From positions 38,655,161 through 38,719,160 of the forward strand of contig CM053329.1 in NCBI GenBank assembly GCA_028583605.1: DNA of 64,000 nucleotides. Reading direction: 5' to 3'. The stretch is from Dastarcus helophoroides. Lineage: Eukaryota; Arthropoda; Insecta; Coleoptera; Bothrideridae. Position 1 is the stretch's first letter. Every line of letters begins with the position of its first letter. The position numbers and the translations under genes were made by a program. This document shows, piece after piece, positions 37,317 to 47,989 of the stretch. The notes under the pieces were generated by a model. The model saw only the letters and a list, made by a program, of their open reading frames with translations. It ran no database searches and had not been told where the DNA came from.

Positions 37317-39030
37317 TACTTCCGCTAACCTCTCTACTCAATAGTTACCTTACGGTACGGTAACTATACGGTAACCTCACGGTACGGTAACTATTGAGTG
37401 CTCAATAGTTACCTTATGGTAACTATTGAGTAGAACCGAATCTATAAGCAAGAGTCCTGACTAAAATGCTAAAAAATCTACAAGTAGACTATTTTATTCG
37501 AGAAAAATTGCGGTAAAATTTGAATACCATTAACTTTAGAGCAAGATTCTATATGAAATGGCAATAATTAAAATTAAGTTGTAAATGATAAAGCTTGTGG
37601 TTAAAGTAAAGTTACTCATAGGTTCAAACTTTAAAAATTGTTGAGTTGGCGACAAATTTCTGATAAGACGTAGATCTGCGACTATCAAAGTTACCTCACG
37701 GTAACTATTGAGTAGTTTTAAAATCTACTACTCAATAGTTATCGTGAGGTAACAATTGAGTAGTAGATTTTAGCCAGTTGATTCTACTCAATAGTTACCT
37801 TACGGTACGGTAACTATACGGTAAGTTACCTTACGGTACGGTAACTATTGAGTGCTCAAGCTGATGGTAAATATTGAGTAGAATCGAATCTATAAGCAAG
37901 AGTGTTGAATTTGTGACTAAAATGCTAAAAAATCTACAAGTAGAGTATTTTTTCGAGAAAAATTGCGGTAAAATTTGAGTAGCATTAACTTTAGAGCAAG
38001 ATTCTATATGAAATGGGGATAATTAAAATTAAGTTGTAAATGATAAAGCTTCTGGTTAAAGTGAAGTTATTCATAGGTTCAAATTTTAAAAATTGTTGAG
38101 TTGGCGACAAATTTCTGATAAGACGTAGATCTGCGACCATCAAAGTTACCCCACGGTAACTATTGAGTAGTTTTAAAATCTACTACTCAATAGTTATCGT
38201 GAGGTAACTATTGAGTAGTAGATTTTAGCCAGTTGATTCTACTCAATAGTTACCTTACGGTACGGTAACTATACGGTAAGTTACCTGACGGTACGGTAAC
38301 TATTGAGTGCTCAACCTTATGGTAACTATTGAGTAGAATCGAATCTATAAGCAAGAGTGTTGAATTTGTGACTAAAATGCTAAAAAATCTACAAGTAGAG
38401 TATTTTATTCGAGAAAAATTGCGGTAAAATTTGAGTAGCATTAACTTTAGAGCAAGGTTTTATATAAAATGGGGATAATTAAAATTAAGTTGTAAGTGAT
38501 AAAGCTTCTGGTTGAGGTGAAGTTACTCATAGGTTCAAACTTTAAAAATTGTTGAGTTGGCGACAAATTTCTGATAAGACGTAGATCTGCGACCATCAAA
38601 GTTACCTCACGGTAACTATTGAGTAGTTTTAAAATCTACTACTCAATAGTTAACGTGAGGTAACTATTGAGTAGTAGGTTTTACCCAGTAGATTCTACTC
38701 AATAGTTACCTTACGGTACGGTAACTATACGGTAAGTTACCTTACGGTACGGTAACTATTGAGTAGAACCAAATCTATAAGCAAGAGCGTAGAATTTGTG
38801 CCTAAAACGGTAAAAAATCTGCAAGTAGAGTATTTTATTCGAGGAAAATTGCGGTAAAATTTGAGTAGCATTAACTTTAGAGCAAGGTTTTATATGAAGT
38901 GAGCATAATTAAAATTAAATTGTAAATGATAAAGCTTCTGGTTAAAATGAAGTTACTCGTAGATCCAAACTTTAAAAATTGTAGGGTTAACGACAAATAT
39001 TTGATAAGACGTAGATCTGCGACCATCAAG
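37317..39030. repeat. Satellite D (about 452 bp, strongly palindromic)
   Basis: Four units, starting near 37340, 37780, 38234 and 38690, the last one cut short. Each has inverted clusters of GGTAACTATTGAGTAG and CTACTCAATAGTTACC plus TTACGGTACGGTAACTATAC. One clear stem pairs 37691-37715 with 37728-37752 (25-bp arms, one mismatch, 12-base loop). The rest of the unit (GCAAGAGTGTTGAATTTGTG, GATAAGACGTAGATCTGCGA) is well conserved, so amplification is fairly recent. Satellite C and D share GGTAA-TTTGAGTAG words. Confidence 0.93.
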
Positions 39031-39035
39031 TCCAG

Positions 39036-39100
39036 CGTAATCGACGTGATTCCGATCAGTCTGCGTTTTTTATGGCCTGCGGTTTCCCCACGAGTTTAAA
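39036..39100 (+). CDS. Candidate upstream exon of the spliced gene
   Basis: Preceded by GTCCAG and followed by GTGATA, a weak donor; the acceptor has no good pyrimidine tract. The frame is open for 21 codons (RNRRDSDQSAFFMACGFPTS...) and leaves two bases, exactly the phase needed to join the exon at 39599 (giving ...SLK-IRPIPL...). The phase match has a one-in-three chance of being accidental, so this is only a suggestion. It begins six bases after satellite D ends. Confidence 0.3.
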
Positions 39101-39141
39101 GTGATACCGGCTCCGCTCCTAAAAGTGTTATTAATTGAAAA

Positions 39142-39309
39142 ATGCAGAACTGTCCACTTAGAATACTTAAAACAGTAATAGTGCTTCATCAAGTAATCGT
39201 CATAGAGACAATCTTAGGCGTCATGCCGCGACGTATTTTTAAAAGTTTTTTTGCAATGGGGTCCACTATGTCAGCCTCCATCAGTACAATGATTACTCTC
39301 GTCGTGTGA
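39142..39309 (+). CDS. Short ATG-to-stop open frame, 55 codons, status unclear
   Basis: Starts MQNCPLRILKTVIVLHQVIV, continues with MPRRIFKSFFAMGS and ends ITLVV. It is hydrophobic and basic, with less biased codons than the repeats. It lies in what would be the intron between the candidate exon at 39036 and the exon at 39599, and I see no good donor at its end. It may be a chance frame or part of an alternative exon. Confidence 0.18.
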   Translation: MQNCPLRILKTVIVLHQVIVIETILGVMPRRIFKSFFAMGSTMSASISTMITLVV

Positions 39310-39598
39310 AAATGCTCGCAAGGAATTTTCAGTGAGTTTTCCATAAACATCTCTGACGCAATAACAAATAATATTTTTATTATTTATTGTGTAATAGCGC
39401 GGTGTACCTTGTTGGCGACAATGGATTAGCGTTTAACATTCTTCAAATTCTTGGTTTTATTGCATCTCGTAAAAAATTGTGATTAGCATTGTGTATGTGA
39501 TAAGGTTAGATCGAGACCGCTCTTACACCCATTTCCTGTAGTCTGTTGGATTTTCCAGCTAGTTTTTCAAGTTTTAATGTCTCCTTATCTTGTTGCAG

Positions 39599-39641
39599 GA
39601 TACGTCCAATACCGCTTTCACAAAAGGCTTTAATTCTCATG
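39599..39641 (+). CDS. Exon of an unrecognised protein gene (first well-supported exon)
   Basis: 43 bases between a good acceptor (CTCCTTATCTTGTTGCAG) and a consensus donor (G|GTAAGTAG). With the first base completing a split codon, the frame reads IRPIPLSQKALILM and ends exactly on a codon boundary, which fits the exon at 49838 (VIITLIG...). The other two frames end in stops or mismatch the phase. The joined stretch KALILMVIITLIGSTTCF is hydrophobic and could be a membrane helix or a buried strand. The start of the gene lies upstream, at least in part outside what I can recognise. Confidence 0.62.
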
Positions 39642-40299
39642 GTAAGTAGCATCAGTCGAATAAAAAAAAATTGACTTATTGTTACCTGTGACGCAATTAT
39701 AGTAATTTAGCGAATTATAGTTTGTCAGTGTGACAACCGCGTTGAAGTAGTAATATTTATACGTGCCAATTAAAACATTCCAGACAAGCTGTCGGTATTA
39801 ACAGTAGCATCAGTCTTTCAAAAGACGCCAGGCGCTACGCCACAATTGCAGATTTTAACACCGATTCGCCATATACGTAAGACGTATCTGATGATTGGAC
39901 TGGAGAAATTATACTCGCCAAAACATGATACGTCTTCCTACGCGCTATGATTGAAATGCAGGCAGAAGTCGTGGCAAAAAAAATCATTACACATACGCGA
40001 TCAATGACACGATTATTGAATGTCGAGATTATTTTACAGTTCATAAAATATCTGGAGTTCTTCGTTTTGTTTCTGTCGCATATTTGCTCTCCTGTTCAGC
40101 GTTGCAACAATCAATTAAACTGATTAAATAGACTTACTATTTTTACACATGGGACAATTGTTTTAGATAATTGATAAAACAGACTTATTTTTAGGAGAGA
40201 TTTTTCTAAGCAATTCCAATTTTTTGATTAGATTGGAGTGTTTTTGTTTAGTTGTGCCCGAAACAAATCAGTGTCTAAAACTAATAAATTTCCATGAGA

Positions 40300-40580
40300 C
40301 TGGCTAACTAATAATAACTAATAGGTTTGAAAATTTATTAGATTCAAAGTTCGAAACTGGTCTTTGTTTTCCAAACTCTGTATCTGATAAATGTTTAAAC
40401 CTATAGGTCTGTGCATTAGAATCTAGTCTTCTGGGGCTTTCCTAGAGAGCAACCGCTTTGCTAAACGTTTATGGTTCAATTGTCGGTAGTTTGACTACCT
40501 TCGGCTACCTACACGTGCAGAGGGCTGCATACTATAGTCTAGAATGCATAATTCTATTATGCTAAAATAATTATTAATAA
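40300..40580. repeat. Inverted satellite E fragment (foldback)
   Basis: AATAGGTTTGAAAATTTATTAGATTC at the left is followed, after a centre near 40362, by the complementary orientation: ATGTTTAAACCTATAGGTCT, GTCTTCTGG, AGAGAGCAACCGCTTTGC and GAGGGCTGCATACTATAGTC. These are diverged copies of the 377-bp satellite found at 54.3-59.6 kb, turned back on itself as at 54870 and 59510. Confidence 0.85.
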
Positions 40581-40925
40581 TCATTACCTGTATGGACTTC
40601 TTTAAATGATCTAATTCAAAAATGGACTACAGACTAGACGGTGGCTAAGAGGGGTTCGACTCTCGACTGAATGCAATTACTCTGACGCAGGTGTCCGCTT
40701 CAGATCTTTCTAGAAGTCGAATATTATGGAACCGGTGACCAAACGCGAGTCGATTATCTCGAAATTTTGATTTTCATCCCGAAATTATGATTTTTTTTAC
40801 GAAATTTTGATGCCAAGTATAAGATTTTAACTTTGAAAATGAAATTGTTTACTTGAAATTTCGATTTTTGACTTGAATATCTTGACTTTGAATATTTTGA
40901 CCATTAAGTTAACTTGAGCATTTTA

Positions 40926-41072
40926 AATAAAAAATGAAATACAGATCTTGTCCCCTGAAACCAAGAAAGATTAAAAACACAACAAAGGTTGCTCTAACCT
41001 TGGTTTCAGGGGACAAGAGTTGTATTTCATTTAAGATAACCAGGGACCAATCCGTTCCACCAAAAAAAAAAC
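40926..41072. mobile_element. Foldback MITE copy 3 (short)
   Basis: TGAAATACAGATCTTGTCCC, GATTAAAAACACAACAAAGG and GCTCTAACC turn directly into CTTGGTTTCAGGGGACAAG and end CCAATCCGTTCCACC. The second arm lacks the TGTTGTGTTTTTTAATC part, so the copy is deleted in the middle. Confidence 0.85.
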
Positions 41073-41369
41073 ATTTCAAATAAATTTCGAGTTTTTTTGC
41101 AATTTCGACATTTGTCTTCAATATTCCAATATTTACATTTCTTTTCAATATTAAATTTTAAGTCAAAATTTACATCTTTTACAAAAATATCGACTTTAAA
41201 TTGTTCTATTTTCCAATTTTAATTAAAAATCTTGTTTCATGTAGGAATTATATAAAAACAAAATAACAATTGCGAGTTAATACCTAAAATCCTGGTAAAA
41301 GAAGTTAAAGTTTCAAAACAGTAAATAAATTTAAAGTTAAACAAAACGATTTCTTGGAGATGGGATTGA

Positions 41370-42300
41370 AATTTTAACTCTTCGCGAATTTTCAACTCTT
41401 CGCGAAATTTCCATTCTTTTCGCGACATCTTGACTGATCTCGACTCTACCCGGAAATAAAGTCTGAACTCGAATTTTGGACAAAAGTCCAGAGTCTGAAA
41501 AAAAGCTGGAGAAGGGGCCAAATATCGACTTTTTTTTTCAAAACTAAGTTTTTTTGTCCCAAAATTTCCAGGTTAAACGGTATCCCCGGAATTTTCATTT
41601 TAAATTCCAAATATTGACTTTTTTCGCGAAATTTTGATTCTTGTCAAATTGTTGACTCTTCACGACTCTTCGCAAATCTTCGCGATTCTTTTCGCTACAT
41701 TTTGTTTCATTTCGATTCTTTAGGCCAGATTTCGGGGAAAATGTTGGAATTTCGCGTAGTCAAAATTTTGGCTAAAGGCAAAATTTTGCGAAGAGTTGAA
41801 ATTTTGCGAAGAGTCGAAATTTCGCAAAGGAGTCAAAATTTTGCGAGGAGTCGAAATTTAGCGAAGAGTCGAAATTTCGCAGAAGATCTAAAATTTCGAG
41901 TAGAGTTAAAATTTCGCGAAGAAACGAAATTTTGCGAAGAGTCGAAATTTCGCAAAGGAGTCAAAATTTTACGAAGAGTCGAAATTTAGCGAAGAGTCGA
42001 AATTTCGCAGAAGATTTAAAATTCCGAGTAGAGTTAAAATTTCGCGAAGAAACGAAATTTTGCGAAGAGTCGAAATTTCGCAAAGGAGTCAAAATTTCGA
42101 GTGGTCTAGGTTTCACGAAGAGTCGAAATTTCGCAAAGTATTCAAATTTTTGGGTAGAGTTACAATTTCGCGAAGATACGAAATTTTTCGAAGAGTCAAA
42201 ATTTCGCAAAGGAGGCAAAATTTCGAGTGGTCGAAATTTCACGAAGAGTCGAAATTTCGCAAAGAAGTCAAAATGTCGACTTTTGCCACGAAATCTTGAC
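41370..42300. repeat. TTCGCGAAGAGTC minisatellite
   Basis: An approximately 20-bp unit, AAATTTCGCGAAGAGTCG with variants, is repeated many times at 41780-42280. A higher unit of about 126 bp repeats (41840-41965, 41966-42091, then a degenerate third). Because the core TTCGCGAA is its own complement, long open frames appear on both strands (for example repeated KFREETKFCEESKF); they are artefacts. Confidence 0.92.
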
Positions 42301-43980
42301 TTTTGTCCCAAAATTTTCAGCTAAAGCTTTATTCCCAAAATGTTGATGTTAAAATTCAAATATCGACATTTTTTGCGAAATATTTATTTTTTTTTTCGCA
42401 AAATGTTGACTCTTCGCAAAATGTCGACTCTTTTTCTCGAAATTCAGATAGATTTATTAACCCTCTGGGCGAGAATTTTGGTAAATAGTTGAAACTTTAT
42501 TTAGAGAGAAAATTTTGCGTGAAGATTCCAATTTCCGAAAAAGAACTTGAAATTACGACTTTTTCCACGAAATTCCGACTTTTGTCCCAAAATTTTCAGC
42601 TTAAACTTTATTTTCATCCCAAAATGTAAATGCCGATTATTTTTCAGTAAATTTCTATTCTTTTCGTAAAATGTTGACCCTTTTCCCAGAAATGTTGACT
42701 CATTATGTGATATTTCCACTCTTTCCTCGAATTTCCGAAAATGTTGACCTTTCGCAAAATGTCATTTCTTTTCTCAACATTTTGTTTCATTTCGATTCTT
42801 TAGGTGAAATTTCGAGGAAAATGTTGGTAGTTCGCATTGTTAAAATTTCTCGAAGAGTCATCATTTGGCAAATACTCAAAATTTCGCGAAGAGTAAAAGG
42901 CTTGAGAAGAGTCAACATTTTGAAGAGTCATAATTTGGCAAATAGTCACAATCTCGTGAAGAGTCAAAAGCTCGCGAAGAGTCAAAATTTTGCGAAGAGT
43001 CATATTTGGCGAATACTCAAAATTTTGCGACGAAAAAAAAGCTTGCGAAGAGTCAAAATTTCGCAAAAAGTCATAATTTGGCGAATAGTCAAAATTTCGC
43101 AAATAAGTCATAATGTCGACTTTTTCCACGAAATCTCGACTTTTGTCCCAAAATTTTCAGCTGAAGCTTTATTCCTAAAATTTTGATGTTAAAATTGAAA
43201 TATCGACTTTTTTGCGAAATATTAGTTTTTTTTTTCGCAAAATGTTGACTCTTCGCAAAATGCCGACTCTTTTTCTCAAAATTCAGATAAATTCATTAGC
43301 CCTCTGGGCGAGATTTTTGGAAAATAATTGAAATTTCATTTAGAGAGAAAATTTTGCGTGAAGATTCCAATTTTCGAAAAAGAACTTGAAATTACGACTT
43401 TTTCCACGAAATTCCGACTTTTGTCCCAAAATTTTCAGCTGAAACTTTATTTTCATCCCAAAATGTAAATGTCGATTATTTTTCAGTAAATTTCTATTCT
43501 TTTCGTGAAATGTTGACCCTTTTCCCAAAAATTTTGACTCATTATGTGAAATTTCTATTCTTTTCTCGAATTTCCGAAAATGTTGACTCTTCGCAAAATG
43601 TCAACCTTTTTCTCGACATTTTGTTTCATTTCGATTCTTTAGGTGAAATCTCGATGAAAATGTTGGAAGTTCACATTGTTAAAATTTCTCGAAGAGTCAT
43701 AATTTGGCAAATACTCAAAATTTCGCGAAGAGTAAAAGGCTTGAGAAGAGTCAACATTTTGAAGAGTCATAATTTGGCAAATAGTCACAATCTCGTGAAG
43801 AGTCAAAAGCTCGCGAAGAGTCAAAATTTTGCGAAGAGTCATATTTGGCGAATACTCAAAATTTTGCGACGAAAGAAAAAGCTCGCGAAGAGTCAAAATT
43901 TCGCAAAAAGTCATAATTTGGCGAATAGTCGAAATTTCGGGAAGAATAAAAACTCGCGAAGAGTCAAAATTTCGCGAAAA
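42297..43980. repeat. About 840 bp tandem duplication
   Basis: The segment beginning CTTTTGTCCCAAAATTTTCA near 42301 recurs near 43141 in the same order (TTCGCAAAATGTTGACTC, CCTCTGGGCGAGA, TCAGTAAATTTCTATTC, TTAGGTGAAAT, GAGTAAAAGGCTTGAGAAGA). The copies differ by scattered substitutions. Each contains further short GCGAAGAGTCA repeats. Confidence 0.9.
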
Positions 43981-45430
43981 CTTTTAACTTTTTTTTTTGA
44001 AATCTTAACTTTTGCCCCAAAATAACTGCTTATAATTTATTGCAAGAATTGTTAACTTACAATTAAAATATCGTCTTTTTTAGCTAAATGTTAATACTTT
44101 TCGCGAAATTTCCATTCTTTTTTTTGCTTACGCGTCTAGTCTTTGCTCGAGATTTTGTCAAAAAAGTGGAAAAAAACCAACATTTCTCGACATTTTGTTT
44201 CATTTCTTTCGATTCTTTAGGTGAAATCTCGATGAAAATGTTGGAAGTTCGCAGTGTTAAAATTTCTCGAAGAGTCATAATTTGGCAAATACTCAAAATT
44301 TCGCGAAGAGTAAAAGGCTTGAGAAGAGTCAACATTTTGAAGAGTCATAATTTGGCAAATAGTCACAATCTCGTGAAGAGTCAAAAGCTCGCGAAGAGTC
44401 AAAATTTTGCGAAGAGTCATATTTGGCGAATACTCAAAATTTTCGAAGAGAAAAAAGCTCGCGAAGAGTCAAAATTTTGCGAAGAGTCATATTTGGCGAA
44501 TACTCAAAATTTTGCAACGAAAAAAAAGCTCGCGAAGAGTCAAAATTTTGCGAGAGTCATATTTGGCGAATAATCAAAATTTTGCGAAGAGAAAAAAGCT
44601 CGCGAAGAATCAAAATTTCGCGAAAAGTCGTAATTTGGCGAATAGTCAAATTTTTGGGAAGAGTAAAAAGCTCGCGAAGAGTCAAAATTTCGCGAACACT
44701 TAAAATTCTAACTTTTTTCTTGAAATCTTAACTTTTGTCCCAAAATGACTGCTTATAATTTATTGCACGAATTGTTAACTTGCAATTAAAATATCATCTT
44801 TTTTAGCTAAATGTTGATACTTTTGGCGAAATTTCCATTCTTTTTTTTGCTTACGCGTCTAGTCTTTGCTCGAGATTTTGTCAAAAAAGTGGAAAAAAAC
44901 TTATATTTTGACCTTTGCTTGAAATTTCGCTGCAGAGAATTGTTAATTAGCGTTTCGCGAAATTGTTTTATATTCTACCCGTTCGAATTCTAACTTTAAA
45001 CCTTTCCTTCCAAATATTTCACATTTTAGGAAAAAGGTGAAATTCTGAGAAAAAGGTAGACATTTCACAAAGAGTCAAAATTTAGTGAATAGTTACAACT
45101 TTGTGAAGAGTCATAGGCTTGCGAAGAGTCAAGATTTCGCGAAGAGTCAAAATTTCGCGAAGAGTCATGATTTGTCAAATAGTCACAATTTTGCGAAGAG
45201 TCAAAAGCTTGCAAAGAGTCAACATTTTGTAAAGAGTCATATTTGGCAAATACTCAAAATTTCGCGAAGAGTAAAAAGCTCGCGAAGAGTCAAAATATTG
45301 AGAAGAGTCATAATTTGGCAAATAATCAAAATTTTGCAAAAAGAAAAAATTTTGCGAAGAGTAAAAAGCTCGTCAAAAGCTAAAAATCTGAATTGCTATT
45401 TTAAAATTAAAACAACGTCTTTTTTCGCTA
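43981..45430 (+). repeat. Left arm of a large inverted duplication inside the intron
   Basis: Contains GCTTACGCGTCTAGTCTTTG, CTCGAGATTTTGTCAAAAAA and GAAATTTCGCTGCAG, and long runs of GCGAAGAGTCA. All recur in reverse complement at 47990-49640. Two copies of the ACGCGTCTAGTC block (about 44130 and 44850) are present in this arm and two in the other. Confidence 0.88.
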
Positions 45431-45892
45431 AATGTTGACTCTTTTCGCAAAATTTCGACTCTTTTTTTTTGGTTTACGAGTGTGGTCTCTGCTCATGATT
45501 TTGTGAAAAATGCGGAAGAAAGTCAATATTTTGACTTTTGCTTGAAATTTTGCGTGAAGCGTAAAAACAACTAAATTATACTGAAAAAGGTCGCAAAGAA
45601 GTCTAAATTTGAATTTTGAAGTACAAATTTTGGAAATGTAGTTAAAGTGGAAAATTTTCGGAAAATATCGAGATTTTGAAAAAAAAGTCGAAATTGCGAC
45701 TTTCTTTGCGAAAAATCGGTTCTTTTTGCAACTCTAGGCGAAATTTCGACTTTTCGCAAAATGTTGACTCTGCGAAATTTTAACTTTTGTATCAAGATCA
45801 TGTGTAGAGGGTATAACTTTTGCAAAAGCGGCAAACATTTCACTAAAAGTCGAGATTTTGTGAAAAATGTCGAAATTGTTCGAAGAATTAAA

Positions 45893-45993
45893 ATACAGCT
45901 TTTAACTTGTCCCCTGAAACCAAGAAAGATTAAAAAACACAACAAAGGTTGCTCTAACGCGTTTCGACAGCCAAGCTGTCATCTTCAGAAAGA
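45893..45993. mobile_element. Foldback MITE copy 4 (one arm only)
   Basis: TTAACTTGTCCCCTGAAACC, GATTAAAAAACACAACAAAG and GGTTGCTCTAACGCGTTTCG are followed by GACAGCCAAGCTGTCATC and TTCAGA, then ordinary repeat DNA. The complementary arm is absent. Confidence 0.85.
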
Positions 45994-47026
45994 AATTGTT
46001 CGAAGAGTCAAAATTTTGACTTGTTTCTAGAAATTTCGACTTTTTTCACAAAATATCCAACTGTTTCAACTTTATTTCTAAAATTTTAAGCTTGAAATCG
46101 TCTTTTTTCGTAAAAAAATTTGGACCCTACGTAAAATTTCAATTTTTGTTTTTCGAAATCTGGCGTAGACGCTAAATTTTACGAAAAAAAGTCAACATTC
46201 CGCAAAAACAATTGAAATTTCGTGAAGAGTCGAGATTTTTACAGTTAAGTCAAAATTTTAGGAACGACATTTGACAATTTTGCAAAAAAAGCACCGAACT
46301 TTCCAGGAAAAAGTCTAGATTTTGATCCCCTTTACAAAACTTTGACTCTTTTTGCAAATTTTCTAGTGTACGTGTAAAATTTCGAATTTTTTCTCGAAAA
46401 AAAAGGAGTCAAAATTTTAACATTTTCCTGGAAATTTTGATTCTTCGCGAAATTTTGACTCTTCGCGAAATTTTGACTCTTCGCGAAATTTAGATTCTTT
46501 GCAAATTTAGATTCTTTGCAAATTTTTTACTTTAAGCAAAATTTTTAATTTTTCATCGAAACACATAGTCATAATTTTGAAGTAAGCAAGTAAAAGTAAA
46601 GAAAGTAAGAAATTTTGCGAAAGGAGTTAAATTTTCTTGAAAAGAGTCATAATTTTGCTTGCAAAGTCAAAATTTAAAAAATACAGTTAAATCCAGTTAT
46701 TTTGGAAAAAGACTCAAAATTTCCAGGAAAATAGCAAACTTTCGACTCTTCCGCAAAATATTGACTCTACGTAAAAGTTATAAATTTTTCCCGGAAAAAA
46801 GAAGTCAAAATTGTAACATTTTCCTGACATTTTTTACACTATGCAAAATTTTGGATTTTTTTCTTGAAATACCACATACAATCAAAATTTGAAGCAAGAA
46901 ATTTTGCGAAAAGAGTCAAAATTTATTGAAAAGAGTCATAGTTTTTCTTCTAATGTCTACATTTCAGGAATACTGTTTAATGTAGTAATTTAGGAAAAAA
47001 AGCAAAATTTCCAGAAAAGTCGCAAA
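45994..47026. repeat. Degenerate AAATTTTGACTC-type repeat DNA
   Basis: Short words such as GAAATTTTGACTCTTCGC are tandem at 46430-46500; elsewhere the pattern is loose. No gene seen. Confidence 0.65.
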
Positions 47027-47780
47027 ATGTTGACTCCTTCCGCAAAATTTTGATTCTATGAAAAATTTCAATTTCTTTCTCGAAGAAAAAAGAGTCAAAA
47101 TGTTACCATTTTCCTGAAAATTTTGACAAATTTTGCAAATTTTTTACTCTAAGCGAAATTTCTGAGAAAAAGGTAGAAATTTCACAAAGAGTTTAAATTT
47201 AGCGAATAGGTACAACTTTTCGAAGAGTCAAAAGCTTGCAAAGAGTCAAAATTTCGCGAAGAGTCATAATTTGGCAAATAGTCACAATTTCGCGAAGAGT
47301 CAAAAGCTTGCAAAATGTTGACTCTTTCCGCAAAATTTTGATTTTATGAAAAATTTCAATTTCTTTCTCGAAGAAAAAAGAGTCAAAATGTTACCATTTT
47401 CCTGAAAATTTTGACTCTTCGTGAAATTTCGACTTTTTGCAAATTTTTTACTCTAAGCGAAATTTCTGAGAAAAAGGTAGAAATTTCACAAAGAGTTTAA
47501 ATTTAGCGAATAGGTACAACTTTTCGAAGAGTCAAAAGCTTGCAAAGAGTCAAAATTTCGCGAAGAGTCATAATTTGGCAAATAGTCACATTTTCGCGAA
47601 GAGTCAAAAGCTTGCAAAATGTTGACTCTTTCCGCAAAATTTTGATTCTATGAAAAATTCCAATTTCTTCCTCTAAGAAAAAAGAGTCAAAATGTTACCA
47701 TTTTCCTGAAAATATTGACTCTTCGTGAAACTTTGACTTTTTGCAAATTTTCTACTTTATGCGAAATTTCGGATTTTTTC
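47027..47780. repeat. About 295 bp tandem repeat, 2.5 copies
   Basis: CCGCAAAATTTTGATTCTAT and GTCAAAATGTTACCATTTTC recur near 47040, 47330 and 47630, with the same intervening text (GAATAGGTACAACTTTTCGA, CATAATTTGGCAAATAGTC). Confidence 0.9.
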
Positions 47781-47989
47781 TTGAAATACCACATACACTC
47801 AAAATCTTGGAGTAAGAAATTTTGCGGAAATAAATAAAATTTCTTAAAAAGAGTCACAATTTTACTTGTAATGTCGAAATTTTAGGAATACAGTTTAATG
47901 TAGTCATTTTAGAAAAAATGTTAAATTTTCCAGGAAAGTCACAAAATTTCGACTCTTTTAGCAAAATTTTGATTACGTGAAATTTCAAC

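Noticed and set aside
41702..45438. Frames of 80-171 codons rich in KSQNFAKS, RRVKISR and SSRNFNS on both strands
   Set aside because: Products of the TTCGCGAAGAGTC minisatellite, whose core is self-complementary.
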